Shown one piece after another: positions 36,607 through 45,160 of a DNA stretch of 53,303 nucleotides. Every line of letters begins with the position of its first letter. Positions within the stretch are counted from its first letter, which is position 1. The position numbers were made by a program, and so were the translations under genes. The notes beneath the pieces are model-generated. The model had not been told where the DNA came from and did no database searches. It saw nothing but the letters and a program-made list of their open reading frames with translations. The stretch is from positions 1 to 53,303 of the forward strand of contig JAGFIU010000001.1 of the NCBI GenBank assembly GCA_024103355.1, read 5' to 3'. The DNA comes from Bacteroidota bacterium (GTDB taxonomy: Bacteria; Bacteroidota; Bacteroidia; NS11-12g; UBA955).

Positions 36607-36936
36607 TTAAGATGACCATCGATTGCTGTCTCTCAATGTTTTTTTCTGCATATTTTTAACAAATGCCTCTTGCAAGTTTATTCCTGTCTGATTGGCAAGG
36701 CAAACCAAAACCCACAATACATCAGCCATCTCATCGGCAAGGTTAACTTCTTTATCACTGTCTTTGAAAGTTTGGTTTCCATATTTTCTTGCCATAATTC
36801 GTGCTACTTCACCCACTTCTTCCATCAAAATGGCGGTGTTGGTCAGTTCACTGAAATAGCCTTTCCCAATATCGGTTATCCAATCATTCACAATGGTTTG
36901 TAATTGATTGAGTGTAAATTCCTGCTGTGTTTGCAT
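36607..36936 (-). CDS. MazG-like nucleotide pyrophosphohydrolase
   Basis: 109-residue all-alpha NTP pyrophosphatase. Metal-binding acids are in the pattern of the family: EEVGE (39-43) and DEMAD (68-72). It hydrolyses a nucleoside triphosphate to the monophosphate, probably as house-cleaning of abnormal nucleotides. The protein is a single domain with no signal. The -7 box TATTTTTG ends only four bases before the ATG, suggesting a leaderless mRNA. Confidence 0.88.
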   Translation of the reverse strand: MQTQQEFTLNQLQTIVNDWITDIGKGYFSELTNTAILMEEVGEVARIMARKYGNQTFKDSDKEVNLADEMADVLWVLVCLANQTGINLQEAFVKNMQKKTLRDSNRWSS

Positions 36937-36940
36937 TGAG

Positions 36941-36948
36941 CAAAAATA
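36941..36948 (-). promoter_or_regulatory. -7 promoter box of the MazG-like gene
   Basis: TATTTTTG on the minus strand, followed by CTCA and the start codon. With the box centred at -7, transcription would begin on or next to the ATG. Confidence 0.5.
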
Positions 36949-37104
36949 GAGATTGAGAAAACTAATGCCAATAAATTCTTCAGACTTTTAATTCATGTTA
37001 AAGATTATAGAACATTGTATTTATCCATAACTCAAGCATGTTTAAGAGATTTTTGTCAGCCCGGTATATTTTATTCTAATTTAGCGGTTCTAAAGTTATT
37101 CAAT

Positions 37105-39003
37105 ATGAAACAAATTCAAAACATTGAGGAATACCGCGCAGAGTATCAAAAAAGTATAGAAAATCCCGAATCATTTTGGGCAGAAATAGCTCAAGAATTT
37201 CTATGGTATAAGAAATGGGATAATGTTTTACAATGGAACTTTGAGACACCTGAAATCAAATGGTTTGAAGGTGGTAAAACCAATATTTGTGCGAATGCAA
37301 TAGACCGTCATTTGGAAAAATTCGGGGACAAAACTGCAATTATATTTGAGCCCAATGACCCCAATTCACCCTCTCAAAAAATCAGCTATAGAGAATTGCA
37401 TACCTCAGTGTGCAAGTTGGCAAATGCGTTGGAAAGTCTGGGAGTAACAAAAGGAGACAGAGTATGTATTTATATGCCCATGATACCCGAGGGAGCAATT
37501 GCAATGCTTGCATGTGCAAGGATTGGTGCAATTCACTCAGTAGTATTCGCAGGTTTTGGCGCAGAGAGTTTGAAAGGCAGAATCAATGATTCTAACTGCA
37601 AACTGCTGATTACTGCTGATGCTTTCCACAGAGGAAACAAAAAAATAGCATTGAAAGAAATTGCAGATGAAGCAATGGCAGACACTCCTTCAATTGAGCA
37701 TTGTTTGGTTTATAATCATATCAATGAAAAAATCAGCATGGTTGCAGGTCGAGATATCTCATGGCACACACTTGTTTCAGTACAGCCTGACACGCATGAA
37801 CCTGTGGCAATGGACTCGGAAGCACCTTTATTTTTGCTCTATACCTCCGGCTCAACCGGCAAACCCAAAGGAGTTCAACATACAACAGCAGGTTATATGA
37901 TTTTTATGGCTTATACCTTCAAACAGGTTTTCAATTACAAAGATGGTGAAATCTATTTCTGTACTGCTGATATCGGTTGGGTAACAGGTCATAGCTATAC
38001 TCTTTACGGGCCTTTGCTCAATGGAGGAACAACAGTTATTTTCGAAGGTATTCCAACCTATCCCGACCATGGCCGTTTTTGGGATATTGTGGACAAACAC
38101 AAAGTCAATATTCTTTATACCGCACCTACTGCCATCCGTTCGTTAGAAACATTTGGTACTGAGATTTTCAAAACCAAAGATTTGAGTTCTTTGCGTGTAC
38201 TCGGAAGTGTTGGAGAACCCATCAATGAAGAAGCATGGCAATGGTATTACCAAAATGTAGGTAAGAACAGGTGTCCGATAGTAGATACTTGGTGGCAGAC
38301 CGAAACCGGAGGAATTCTGATTTCACCGATTGCATACGCCACTCCGATGAAACCTGCATTTGCAACCCTTCCATTGCCCGGTGTGCAGCCATTGCTGGTT
38401 GATGAGAATGGAAATGAAGTGAAAGGCAACCCTGCAGAAGGAAGACTTTGCATGCGCTTTCCTTGGCCGGGTATGGCAAGAACGCTCTATGGCAATCACG
38501 AACGTTTTAAACAGACTTATTTTACAACTTACAAAAACTTATATTTCTCGGGAGATGGGGCAAAAAGAGATGGAAATGGGATGTATAGAATAACCGGCAG
38601 GGTTGATGATGTAATTAATGTAAGTGGGCATCGTATTGGCACTGGAGAAGTAGAAGAAGCCATAAACAGCCATGATCTCGTGGTTGAAAGTGCAGTGGTG
38701 GGATATCCTCATGAAATCAAAGGACAAGGTTTGTATGCTTATGTAATTTGCGTTGACAAGAGTGGCAACGTCCATAATCTTCCGGAAGAAGTCAAAAAAA
38801 TAGTCAGTGATAAAATTGGTGCATTTGCTCGTCCTGATAAAATTCAGATTGTACCGGGATTGCCTAAAACCAGAAGTGGTAAAATCATGCGAAGGATATT
38901 AAGAAAAATTGCAGAAGGTGATATTTCAAATTTGGGTGATACAACAACCCTGATTGACCCAAGCGTTGTTGACAAAATAGTAGAGGGTGCCTTAAACCAA
39001 TAA
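37105..39003 (+). CDS. acs: Acetyl-CoA synthetase
   Basis: 632 residues from ATG 37105. The frame extends 30 codons upstream, but the family N-terminus (IEEYRAEYQKS) fits this start. It activates acetate to acetyl-CoA through acetyl-AMP. Motifs: LYTSGSTGKPKGV (AMP-binding P-loop), DTWWQTETGG, the hinge region ITGRVDDVINVSGHRIGTGE, and the catalytic, acetylation-controlled Lys593 in RSGKIMRR. It stands alone; pyrB is convergent with it. Confidence 0.95.
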   Translation: MKQIQNIEEYRAEYQKSIENPESFWAEIAQEFLWYKKWDNVLQWNFETPEIKWFEGGKTNICANAIDRHLEKFGDKTAIIFEPNDPNSPSQKISYRELHTSVCKLANALESLGVTKGDRVCIYMPMIPEGAIAMLACARIGAIHSVVFAGFGAESLKGRINDSNCKLLITADAFHRGNKKIALKEIADEAMADTPSIEHCLVYNHINEKISMVAGRDISWHTLVSVQPDTHEPVAMDSEAPLFLLYTSGSTGKPKGVQHTTAGYMIFMAYTFKQVFNYKDGEIYFCTADIGWVTGHSYTLYGPLLNGGTTVIFEGIPTYPDHGRFWDIVDKHKVNILYTAPTAIRSLETFGTEIFKTKDLSSLRVLGSVGEPINEEAWQWYYQNVGKNRCPIVDTWWQTETGGILISPIAYATPMKPAFATLPLPGVQPLLVDENGNEVKGNPAEGRLCMRFPWPGMARTLYGNHERFKQTYFTTYKNLYFSGDGAKRDGNGMYRITGRVDDVINVSGHRIGTGEVEEAINSHDLVVESAVVGYPHEIKGQGLYAYVICVDKSGNVHNLPEEVKKIVSDKIGAFARPDKIQIVPGLPKTRSGKIMRRILRKIAEGDISNLGDTTTLIDPSVVDKIVEGALNQ

Positions 39004-39028
39004 GGAACCTGCACAATCGCAGATTTTG

Positions 39029-39952
39029 TTACTTATCTCCGGCAAGCAGATACAGAACTGCCATTCTGATGGCAACTCCGTTTTCAACCTGATTGAGAAT
39101 GATGGCATTCTTGCTATCTGCAACTTCTGACGTGATTTCAACTCCCCTATTGATGGGACCCGGGTGCATGATAATTAACTCCTTACCACTTCTTTCAACA
39201 CGCTCTTGTGTTAATCCATATTGCATTGAGTATTCTCTCAAACTTGGGAAATAAGCTATATCCTGTCTTTCCATTTGGATACGAAGCATATTTACAACAT
39301 CTGCCCACTTAACAACATTATCCAGATTGTAATCAACTTCAACACCAAGACTTTCAATGTGTTTTGGGATTAAAGTCGGAGGTCCGCATAGTTTAACCTT
39401 TGCGCCCAGTTTTTTTAAGCAGTAAATATTGGATATAGCAACCCGAGAGTGTGTAATATCTCCCACAATTGCAATTTTTTTCCCTTTTACGTCACCCAAT
39501 TTTTCACGTATAGAAAAAGCATCGAGCAAGGCTTGTGTAGGATGTTCGTGAGTTCCATCTCCGGCATTGATAATATTTGCATCAATGTGTTTTGACAAAA
39601 ATACACAAGCACCGGGACTTGGGTGGCGCATCACCACCATATCAACCTTCATAGAAAGAATATTCTTGACAGTATCGATCAAAGTCTCCCCTTTAGAAAC
39701 TGAAGAAGATGAAGAAGAGAAATTAACAACATCAGCACTTAATCTCTTTTCTGCAAGCTCAAAAGATACCCTTGTTCGGGTAGAATTTTCGAAGAATATA
39801 TTGGCAATGGTGGTATCTCTCAGAGTAGGAACTTTTTTGATAGGTCGGTTAATGACCTCTTTGAAATTGTCTGCGGTTTCAAATACAAGATTGATATCCT
39901 CCGCACTAAGGTCTTTGATACCTATCAGGTGTTTGTGGTTAAAATCTTTCAT
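39029..39952 (-). CDS. pyrB: Aspartate carbamoyltransferase catalytic subunit
   Basis: 307 residues; transfers carbamoyl from carbamoyl phosphate to aspartate, the committed step of pyrimidine synthesis. Carbamoyl-phosphate site FENSTRTR (54-61), SSSVSKGE with the catalytic Lys, the HPSPGA and HEHPTQALLDAFS segments, and the aspartate-binding HPGPINRGVE loop near the end. It overlaps pyrR by four bases (ATGA). No regulatory subunit pyrI is seen. Confidence 0.96.
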   Translation of the reverse strand: MKDFNHKHLIGIKDLSAEDINLVFETADNFKEVINRPIKKVPTLRDTTIANIFFENSTRTRVSFELAEKRLSADVVNFSSSSSSVSKGETLIDTVKNILSMKVDMVVMRHPSPGACVFLSKHIDANIINAGDGTHEHPTQALLDAFSIREKLGDVKGKKIAIVGDITHSRVAISNIYCLKKLGAKVKLCGPPTLIPKHIESLGVEVDYNLDNVVKWADVVNMLRIQMERQDIAYFPSLREYSMQYGLTQERVERSGKELIIMHPGPINRGVEITSEVADSKNAIILNQVENGVAIRMAVLYLLAGDK

Positions 39953-40497
39953 TCTTCTTCATGAGTATTTAAGAGCCAAACATTTAATTTCTTAGGATTC
40001 CAATCCACCAATACTTTTTGACCCATACCTCTGGTGTCAATTACTTTACCACAGTAATCAGACATGATGGGAGTTTCGCGGTTAAACCTGCGATCGAGTA
40101 GGGCAAGGAGTTCAATTTTGGCCGGTCTGCCATACGAAGTGAGAGCATCCATGGCCGAACGTACGGAACGTCCTGTATACACCACATCATCAACCAAAAT
40201 AATATTTTTCCCCTCTATGTCAAAATCAATCCTGATAGGGTGTGCAACCAATTGCTCGTTGCCTCTGCGAAAATCATCGCGATAGAAAGTGTGGTCTAAC
40301 TCTCCATATAGTATATGAGGGTTTTTGGTAAATTCTTTGACATATTCAACCAACATCCTTGCAGGAAATACCCCTCGAGGCTGAAGCCCAATGATAGCTG
40401 AGTTTGAAAAATCGTTGTGATTCTCAATCAGTTCCATTGCAAGTCGCTTTAGGATAATTTCAATTTCTTTGTGATTTAGTATAAGCCTTTTTTCCAT
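39949..40497 (-). CDS. pyrR: PyrR pyrimidine operon regulator / uracil phosphoribosyltransferase
   Basis: 182 residues with the PRPP-binding loop ILVDDVVYTGRSVR (about 100-113), GLQPRGVFPA and the RDDFRR segment (73-78) typical of PyrR. In Firmicutes PyrR attenuates pyr transcription by binding mRNA; here no pyr attenuator was recognised, so it may act only as a phosphoribosyltransferase. It is translationally coupled to pyrB and starts two bases after the EVE gene stop. Confidence 0.93.
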   Translation of the reverse strand: MEKRLILNHKEIEIILKRLAMELIENHNDFSNSAIIGLQPRGVFPARMLVEYVKEFTKNPHILYGELDHTFYRDDFRRGNEQLVAHPIRIDFDIEGKNIILVDDVVYTGRSVRSAMDALTSYGRPAKIELLALLDRRFNRETPIMSDYCGKVIDTRGMGQKVLVDWNPKKLNVWLLNTHEEE

Positions 40498-40499
40498 TT

Positions 40500-40907
40500 T
40501 TAACTTTCAGATAGTTCTAAAATAGTATCAAACTCTTCTCGAGTCAGGGCAACCACACTTAATCTCTGCTGTCTGACCAATCCGATTCCTTCTAATCCAG
40601 GTTCATTTTTTATTTGCTCAAGTGTAACCGGATGCTTGAGTTTTTCATGAGGAACCACGTCCACACAAACCCAATTTTTATCATCAGTCGTAGGGTCTTG
40701 ATAGGCAGTTTTGACAACCCGTGCAACTCCAACCACTTCTTTCCCTTCATTGCTGTGATAAAATAAACACAAATCCCCTTCTTGCATTGCTCGCATATTA
40801 TTTCTCGCCTGATAGTTGCGAACTCCATCCCAAAATGTGCGTCCGTCCTTTTCAAACTTCTCCCAAGAATACTTAAAGGGTTCTGATTTGATAAGCCAAA
40901 ACTTCAT
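40500..40907 (-). CDS. EVE domain protein
   Basis: 135-residue single EVE (PUA-like) domain, a fold that reads modified bases in DNA or RNA. It starts MKFWLIKSEPFKYSWEKF, the family opening, with DGVRNYQARNNMRAM and GDLCLFYHS following. The longer frame to 41006 adds residues not in the family and is rejected. A -7-like box (AAAATTTG) ends four bases before the ATG. It is the first gene of an EVE-pyrR-pyrB cluster, with only two bases before pyrR. Confidence 0.92.
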   Translation of the reverse strand: MKFWLIKSEPFKYSWEKFEKDGRTFWDGVRNYQARNNMRAMQEGDLCLFYHSNEGKEVVGVARVVKTAYQDPTTDDKNWVCVDVVPHEKLKHPVTLEQIKNEPGLEGIGLVRQQRLSVVALTREEFDTILELSES

Positions 40908-41010
40908 GTGGCAAATTTTGATTTTTTTTGGGAGTATGCCAAAAATATTTATTGAGCAGTTCAAGGGAATATGATTTGAATATAGCCAATATTCCTTTAC
41001 TGTCAATAAA

Positions 41011-41048
41011 CAAAAGAGGGCTTAGCCCAAGCAGCCTAACCCTCTTTG
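41011..41048 (-). terminator. Hairpin after ssb
   Basis: Inverted repeat CAAAAGAGGG/CCCTCTTTG with a 19-base loop that can itself fold (GGGCTTAGCCC). On the minus strand it is followed by TTTGTTTATT. It lies 33 bases after the ssb stop codon. Confidence 0.65.
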
Positions 41049-41081
41049 ATGAAAACTATAATAAATTGATTTTACTAAAAC

Positions 41082-41486
41082 CTAAAATGGCAAATCACCT
41101 TCTTGTGCAAGTGATGCATCGGTTTGTTCGGGAACATTGTCAGCTGCAGGATTCTTTTTGTCCAACATCAAAAAATTAGATGCACGTACTTCATAAATAT
41201 ACTTTTTCTCGCCTTTACTGTCCACATAGTTACGGCTTGTGAGTTTCCCTTCGAGCAGGATATAAGAGCCTTTGCTCAAATACTTCTCTGCACGTTCTGC
41301 AACAGGTCCCCATGCGGTAATGTAATGCCAAGTGGTTTCATCTTGCCACTCACCATTTTTGTTTTTGAATGATTCGGACGTTGCCAAACTGATGCGGGCT
41401 ACTTTTGTTCCGCTTTCAAGGGTTTTTACTTCAGGGTTTGCTCCTAAATGTCCGATTAGCTGTACGTTGTTTTTTAAATTACTCAT
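41082..41486 (-). CDS. ssb: Single-stranded DNA-binding protein
   Basis: 134-residue SSB: an OB-fold (about 1-108; KNNVQLIGHLGANPEVK and TTWHYITAWG are typical) and a short disordered tail ending in the acidic partner-binding tip GDLPF. It coats single-stranded DNA in replication and repair. The tail is shorter than in E. coli, as in other Bacteroidota. A near-consensus -7 box (CACCTTTG, 41561-41568 minus strand) implies a leader of about 70 bases. Confidence 0.96.
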   Translation of the reverse strand: MSNLKNNVQLIGHLGANPEVKTLESGTKVARISLATSESFKNKNGEWQDETTWHYITAWGPVAERAEKYLSKGSYILLEGKLTSRNYVDSKGEKKYIYEVRASNFLMLDKKNPAADNVPEQTDASLAQEGDLPF

Positions 41487-41667
41487 GACTTTAAATTTTA
41501 AATTGGTTAATAATTTTGTTAAGTTAATTTGATTTCGTTATTTCGTTTCGATTTCGACTGCAAAGGTGTAACGGCTCCAATTAATGATTCGGTTTTTAAC
41601 CATTTAACTCCCGAACTAACTGATTAAAACCGTTTGTTGTCGGATAAATTTTAAAAGAAAACAGACT

Positions 41668-42027
41668 ATGGAAAAAACCTGTTTACATTGTCACAAGCCA
41701 CTCAAGGGCAGAATTGACAAAAAATTTTGTGATGATTATTGTCGAAATAATTATAACAACCGATTACATAGTGAACAGAGTAATTTTGTAAGAAAAATCA
41801 ATAATCACCTGCGCAAGAACAGAAGTATTCTGGCAGAACTACTTCCCGAAACAGAAGATTTTGTAAAAGTAAAAAGAGAAAATTTGATTGACAGGGGATT
41901 CAAATTTGATTATCATACTCATACATACATTACCCAAAAACAACAGACCTATATATTCTGCTACGAATACGGGTATCTATCTTTAGAACAAGACATGGTT
42001 TTGATTGTCAAAAGAAAGGAAGAATAA
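41668..42027 (+). CDS. Small zinc-ribbon protein of unknown function
   Basis: 119-residue soluble protein conserved in this phylum. A zinc-ribbon-like N-terminus has Cys5, Cys8, Cys21 and Cys25 (CLHCHKPLKGRIDKKFC, then CR), similar to the zinc hook of rRNA or DNA-binding helper proteins. The middle is basic and probably helical; the end (FKFDYHTHTYITQ...YEYGYLSLEQD) is beta-rich. No function is established. It lies divergent from ssb across 181 bases that hold the ssb promoter and a GGTTTTTAACC palindrome at 41591-41601. Confidence 0.75.
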   Translation: MEKTCLHCHKPLKGRIDKKFCDDYCRNNYNNRLHSEQSNFVRKINNHLRKNRSILAELLPETEDFVKVKRENLIDRGFKFDYHTHTYITQKQQTYIFCYEYGYLSLEQDMVLIVKRKEE

Positions 42028-42065
42028 TTAAATACGATTGTCAAATTCTCCGTCAACATAAAGCA

Positions 42066-42093
42066 AGAAAGCCGTTCATCTGAACGGCTTTCT
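42066..42093. terminator. Hairpin between convergent genes
   Basis: 13-bp stem GAAAGCCGTTCA/TGAACGGCTTTC (plus one A-T pair), lying 38 bases after the zinc-ribbon gene and 24 bases after the leucine dehydrogenase stop. It has only weak T runs, but its position fits a bidirectional terminator. Confidence 0.6.
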
Positions 42094-42117
42094 CATTATA
42101 CGAAGGTATTTAAATAC

Positions 42118-43215
42118 TTAGTAAGTTGATTTCACTAACATCACATTATGGATGCGTTCTTCAGCGATCTTTGTTGCAGCCAACTGAGTATTCAGGTTTT
42201 CTGTTTCAGATTTATGGAAAATATCCAAGGTCAAATCATAAATATGTTCAGTTTGTGCCATTGCACGTTCTCTCACATAACCTGTATATTCAGAATAAAC
42301 ATTAATCAAACCACCTGCATTTACAAGGAAATCCGGTGCATAAAGAATGCCTCTGTCACGGAGCATGTTTCCATGTTGCACATCTTCTTTCAATTGATTA
42401 TTTGCAGAACCGCAAACAATGGCACAGTTAAGTTGTGGAATGGTTTCTGAGTTGAGAATGGCACCCATAGCACAAGGAGCAAAAATGTCAACCTTTTTGG
42501 AATAAACATCATTAGGGCTAATCACTTCACCACCAAGAGCAGCAGTGTGTTTGAGGTTTTGTTCATTGATATCACTGATAAAGACTTTAGCTCCGTCTTT
42601 CACAAGCAATTCAACAAGATAATAACCCACTTTCCCAACACCTTGAACAGTAACTAATTTTCCGGCAAGGCTATCATTTCCAAAAGCTTTTTTTGCAGAA
42701 GCTTTCATACCCATATAAACACCATAAGCAGTTACAGGAGAAGGGTCTCCACCACCACCCATATTTTCAGGTAATCCAACAACATGGTCTGTTTCCATTG
42801 CAATATATTCCATGTCTTTGGTTGTGGTTCCAACATCTTCAGCAGTGATATATTTTCCATTAAGATTTTCAACAAAACGACCGAACTTACGCATAAAAGC
42901 TTCTGTTTTCTTAGTGTCTTTGTCAGCAACGATAACTGCTTTAGCTCCACCAAGATTAAGACCTGAAATAGAGGCTTTATAAGTCATCCCGCGAGAAAGA
43001 CGAAGCGCATCGTTCATTGCTTCTTGTTCGTTGTTATAAACCCAAAAACGGGTTCCTCCCAATCCGGGACCTAATACGGTATTGTGTACTGCAATAATGG
43101 CTTTCAAACCGGTAGCGTTATCATTACAAACGACTACTTGTTCATGGTTGAATTCTGTAAGGCTGTTAAACAGAGAAAAATTAGATTTTTCTGCTTGTGA
43201 AGATGTTCCGCTCAT
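42118..43215 (-). CDS. Leucine (Glu/Leu/Phe/Val) dehydrogenase
   Basis: 365 residues; NAD-dependent oxidative deamination of a branched-chain amino acid, most likely leucine. The substrate-binding and catalytic lysines are Lys80 and Lys92 (RGMTYKASISGLNLGGAKAVI spans them), with PGLGGTRF (50-57) and the GGGDPSPVTAYG segment. The Rossmann motif is GVGKVGYYL (about 200). The length (about 360) fits leucine dehydrogenase rather than glutamate dehydrogenase (about 450). It could feed the fused E1 enzyme with branched-chain oxoacids, which is inference. The -7-like box TATTTTCG lies at 43253-43260. Confidence 0.9.
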   Translation of the reverse strand: MSGTSSQAEKSNFSLFNSLTEFNHEQVVVCNDNATGLKAIIAVHNTVLGPGLGGTRFWVYNNEQEAMNDALRLSRGMTYKASISGLNLGGAKAVIVADKDTKKTEAFMRKFGRFVENLNGKYITAEDVGTTTKDMEYIAMETDHVVGLPENMGGGGDPSPVTAYGVYMGMKASAKKAFGNDSLAGKLVTVQGVGKVGYYLVELLVKDGAKVFISDINEQNLKHTAALGGEVISPNDVYSKKVDIFAPCAMGAILNSETIPQLNCAIVCGSANNQLKEDVQHGNMLRDRGILYAPDFLVNAGGLINVYSEYTGYVRERAMAQTEHIYDLTLDIFHKSETENLNTQLAATKIAEERIHNVMLVKSTY

Positions 43216-43304
43216 ATCATTCTTTGATTAATTGTTTAAGATTTCGATGGCGCGAAAATAGCTTTTTTTGTTATTACTAAATAATAAACAAAATTTGCAG
43301 CCCA

Positions 43305-45101
43305 TTGAAATCGCTCAAATACCTCAATAAATATTTATGGAAATACCGAAAGACACTTTCTGCGGGTATTCTATTTATTATATTAACCAATATTCTCAAT
43401 ATTCTTGCACCCTATTTAGTAAGGATTGCCTTCGACAACTCACTCGAAGAAATAAGCTTGTTCACTTATTTCAAAGAAACGGCATTTGAGGATTTCTATA
43501 GAAGTAAGATAATCCAAACAGCCGCACTTTTCGGAGGGCTGATTTTATTGTCAACTTTAGTACGCGGTGTTTTCATGTTTCTGATGAGACAAACAGTCAT
43601 CATTGCTTCCCGCAAGATTGAGTATGATTTGAAAAATGAGATTTACAGTCATTACCAAAAAATGAATTTATCATTTTTCAGGGCAAATTTTACCGGTGAT
43701 CTGATGAATAGACTTTCTGAAGATGTAAGTAAAGTTAGGCAATATCTTGGGCCGGCAATTATGTACTTTATTAACTTGGTATTCACGTTTATAACCGTAA
43801 TTGCAATGATGGTATCTGTAAATCCCAAATTGACACTCTATGTACTGTTACCACTACCCTTTCTTTCTGCTTCTATATATTATGTTAGTAAGATAATCAA
43901 TCGTAAGAGCGATTTGATTCAATCAAAATTATCAGACTTAACAACTTTTGTACAAGAGAGTATGTCAGGAATCAGAGTTTTGAAAGCCTTTTCTGTTCAA
44001 GGAATATTTGCAGATATTTTTTCCAGAGAGAACAATCAATATAGAGACCTAAGCATGTCTCTTACAACAGTAAATTCAGTATTTCTTCCTTTGGTAATGT
44101 CATTAGTCGGTTTAAGTACAATTCTAACTATCTACTTAGGAGGTTTGGAAGTGATTCACGGCAATTTTACTTATGGAAATATTGCTGAATTTGTTATTTA
44201 TGTAAATCTTTTAACTTGGCCGGTTTCTTCACTTGGTTGGGTGACAGCAATCATTCAAAGTGCTGATGCTTCACAAGCCCGAATCAACAGATTCTTAGAA
44301 GTTGACCCTGAGATTAAAACCTCAAAAGGGAAGCCTTGCAAGTTTGAGAATGAAATAAGTTTTGAAAATGTTTCTTTTCAATACAATGAAAAGAAAAAAG
44401 TTTTACATGAAATAAATTTCAAAATCAAGAAGGGACAAACCATTGGACTAGTTGGGCATACAGGTTCGGGTAAAACCACTTTGTTAAACTTACTCGCTAG
44501 GTTTTACGATCCTACTTCAGGGCAGATTTTGATTGATAAAACCAATTTGAAGGAACTCAGTCTCCACGATTATCGCGATTTGGTAAGTTATGTTCCACAA
44601 GATGTCTTCTTGTTCTCAGAATCTATCTATGACAATATCATCTTTGGGTCAAGTAAATCTGATAACTTACAATTTGAAGACGTTGAAAGAGTAGCAAAAA
44701 CTGCCGCTATTCATGATAATATTGAGCAGTTCCCTAATAGTTACCAAACCCAATTGGGTGAAAGAGGAATTACACTTTCCGGAGGACAGAAGCAGCGCAT
44801 TGCATTGGCACGTGCTCTCATTAGAGACCCTGAAATTATTATTCTGGATGACTGCCTGAGTGCAGTTGACCATACAACCGAAAAAATCATTTTGGCTAAT
44901 CTCAAAAATGAACTTAAAAATAGAACTGCATTCATTGTCAGTCATCGTCTTTCGGTTGTTGCAGATACAAACCTAATCATTGTTTTGGACCAAGGAAAAA
45001 TTGATGCAATCGGTACACATGATGAGCTTCTAAAATCAAATGCATATTACAAGAAGCTTTACAAAAAACAAATGGAAGAGATTGAGCAATTAAGTGAATG
45101 A
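43305..45101 (+). CDS. MsbA-like ABC exporter half-transporter
   Basis: 598 residues: a six-helix exporter domain (about 1-320) joined to an ATPase. Walker A GHTGSGKTT (about 384), signature LSGGQKQR (about 492), Walker B ILDDCLSAVD (about 514), and switch His in IVSHRLS. The catalytic Glu after Walker B is Asp, as in the degenerate half of heterodimeric exporters; no partner is adjacent. The start is TTG 43305, giving MKSLKYLNKYLWKYR as in relatives; no ATG fits. A -7-like box (AAAATTTG, 43290-43297) ends seven bases before it. The substrate is unknown. Confidence 0.88.
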   Translation: MKSLKYLNKYLWKYRKTLSAGILFIILTNILNILAPYLVRIAFDNSLEEISLFTYFKETAFEDFYRSKIIQTAALFGGLILLSTLVRGVFMFLMRQTVIIASRKIEYDLKNEIYSHYQKMNLSFFRANFTGDLMNRLSEDVSKVRQYLGPAIMYFINLVFTFITVIAMMVSVNPKLTLYVLLPLPFLSASIYYVSKIINRKSDLIQSKLSDLTTFVQESMSGIRVLKAFSVQGIFADIFSRENNQYRDLSMSLTTVNSVFLPLVMSLVGLSTILTIYLGGLEVIHGNFTYGNIAEFVIYVNLLTWPVSSLGWVTAIIQSADASQARINRFLEVDPEIKTSKGKPCKFENEISFENVSFQYNEKKKVLHEINFKIKKGQTIGLVGHTGSGKTTLLNLLARFYDPTSGQILIDKTNLKELSLHDYRDLVSYVPQDVFLFSESIYDNIIFGSSKSDNLQFEDVERVAKTAAIHDNIEQFPNSYQTQLGERGITLSGGQKQRIALARALIRDPEIIILDDCLSAVDHTTEKIILANLKNELKNRTAFIVSHRLSVVADTNLIIVLDQGKIDAIGTHDELLKSNAYYKKLYKKQMEEIEQLSE

Positions 45102-45113
45102 CTTATTATAAAA

Positions 45114-45141
45114 AAAAAGCAGAACCTAAGTCCTGCTTTTT
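45114..45141 (+). terminator. Rho-independent terminator after the ABC exporter
   Basis: AAAAAGCAG/CTGCTTTTT stem with a 10-base loop, 12 bases after the stop. The T run also suits the convergent barrel-protein gene read from the other strand. Confidence 0.8.
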
Positions 45142-45160
45142 ATATATTGATTAAAGATGA

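Noticed and set aside
37015-37104. 30-codon N-terminal extension of acetyl-CoA synthetase
   Set aside because: It includes no family-like sequence and runs through the likely promoter (TAATTTAGC near 37079).
40908-41006. 33-codon N-terminal extension of the EVE protein
   Set aside because: EVE domains begin at the FWLIK strand; the extension crosses a -7-like box.
41591-41601. GGTTTTTAACC palindrome between ssb and the zinc-ribbon gene, with a longer imperfect repeat (CGGTTTTTAA...TTAAAACCG)
   Set aside because: It is short and AT-rich, not placed at a recognisable promoter distance, and not repeated elsewhere that I saw.
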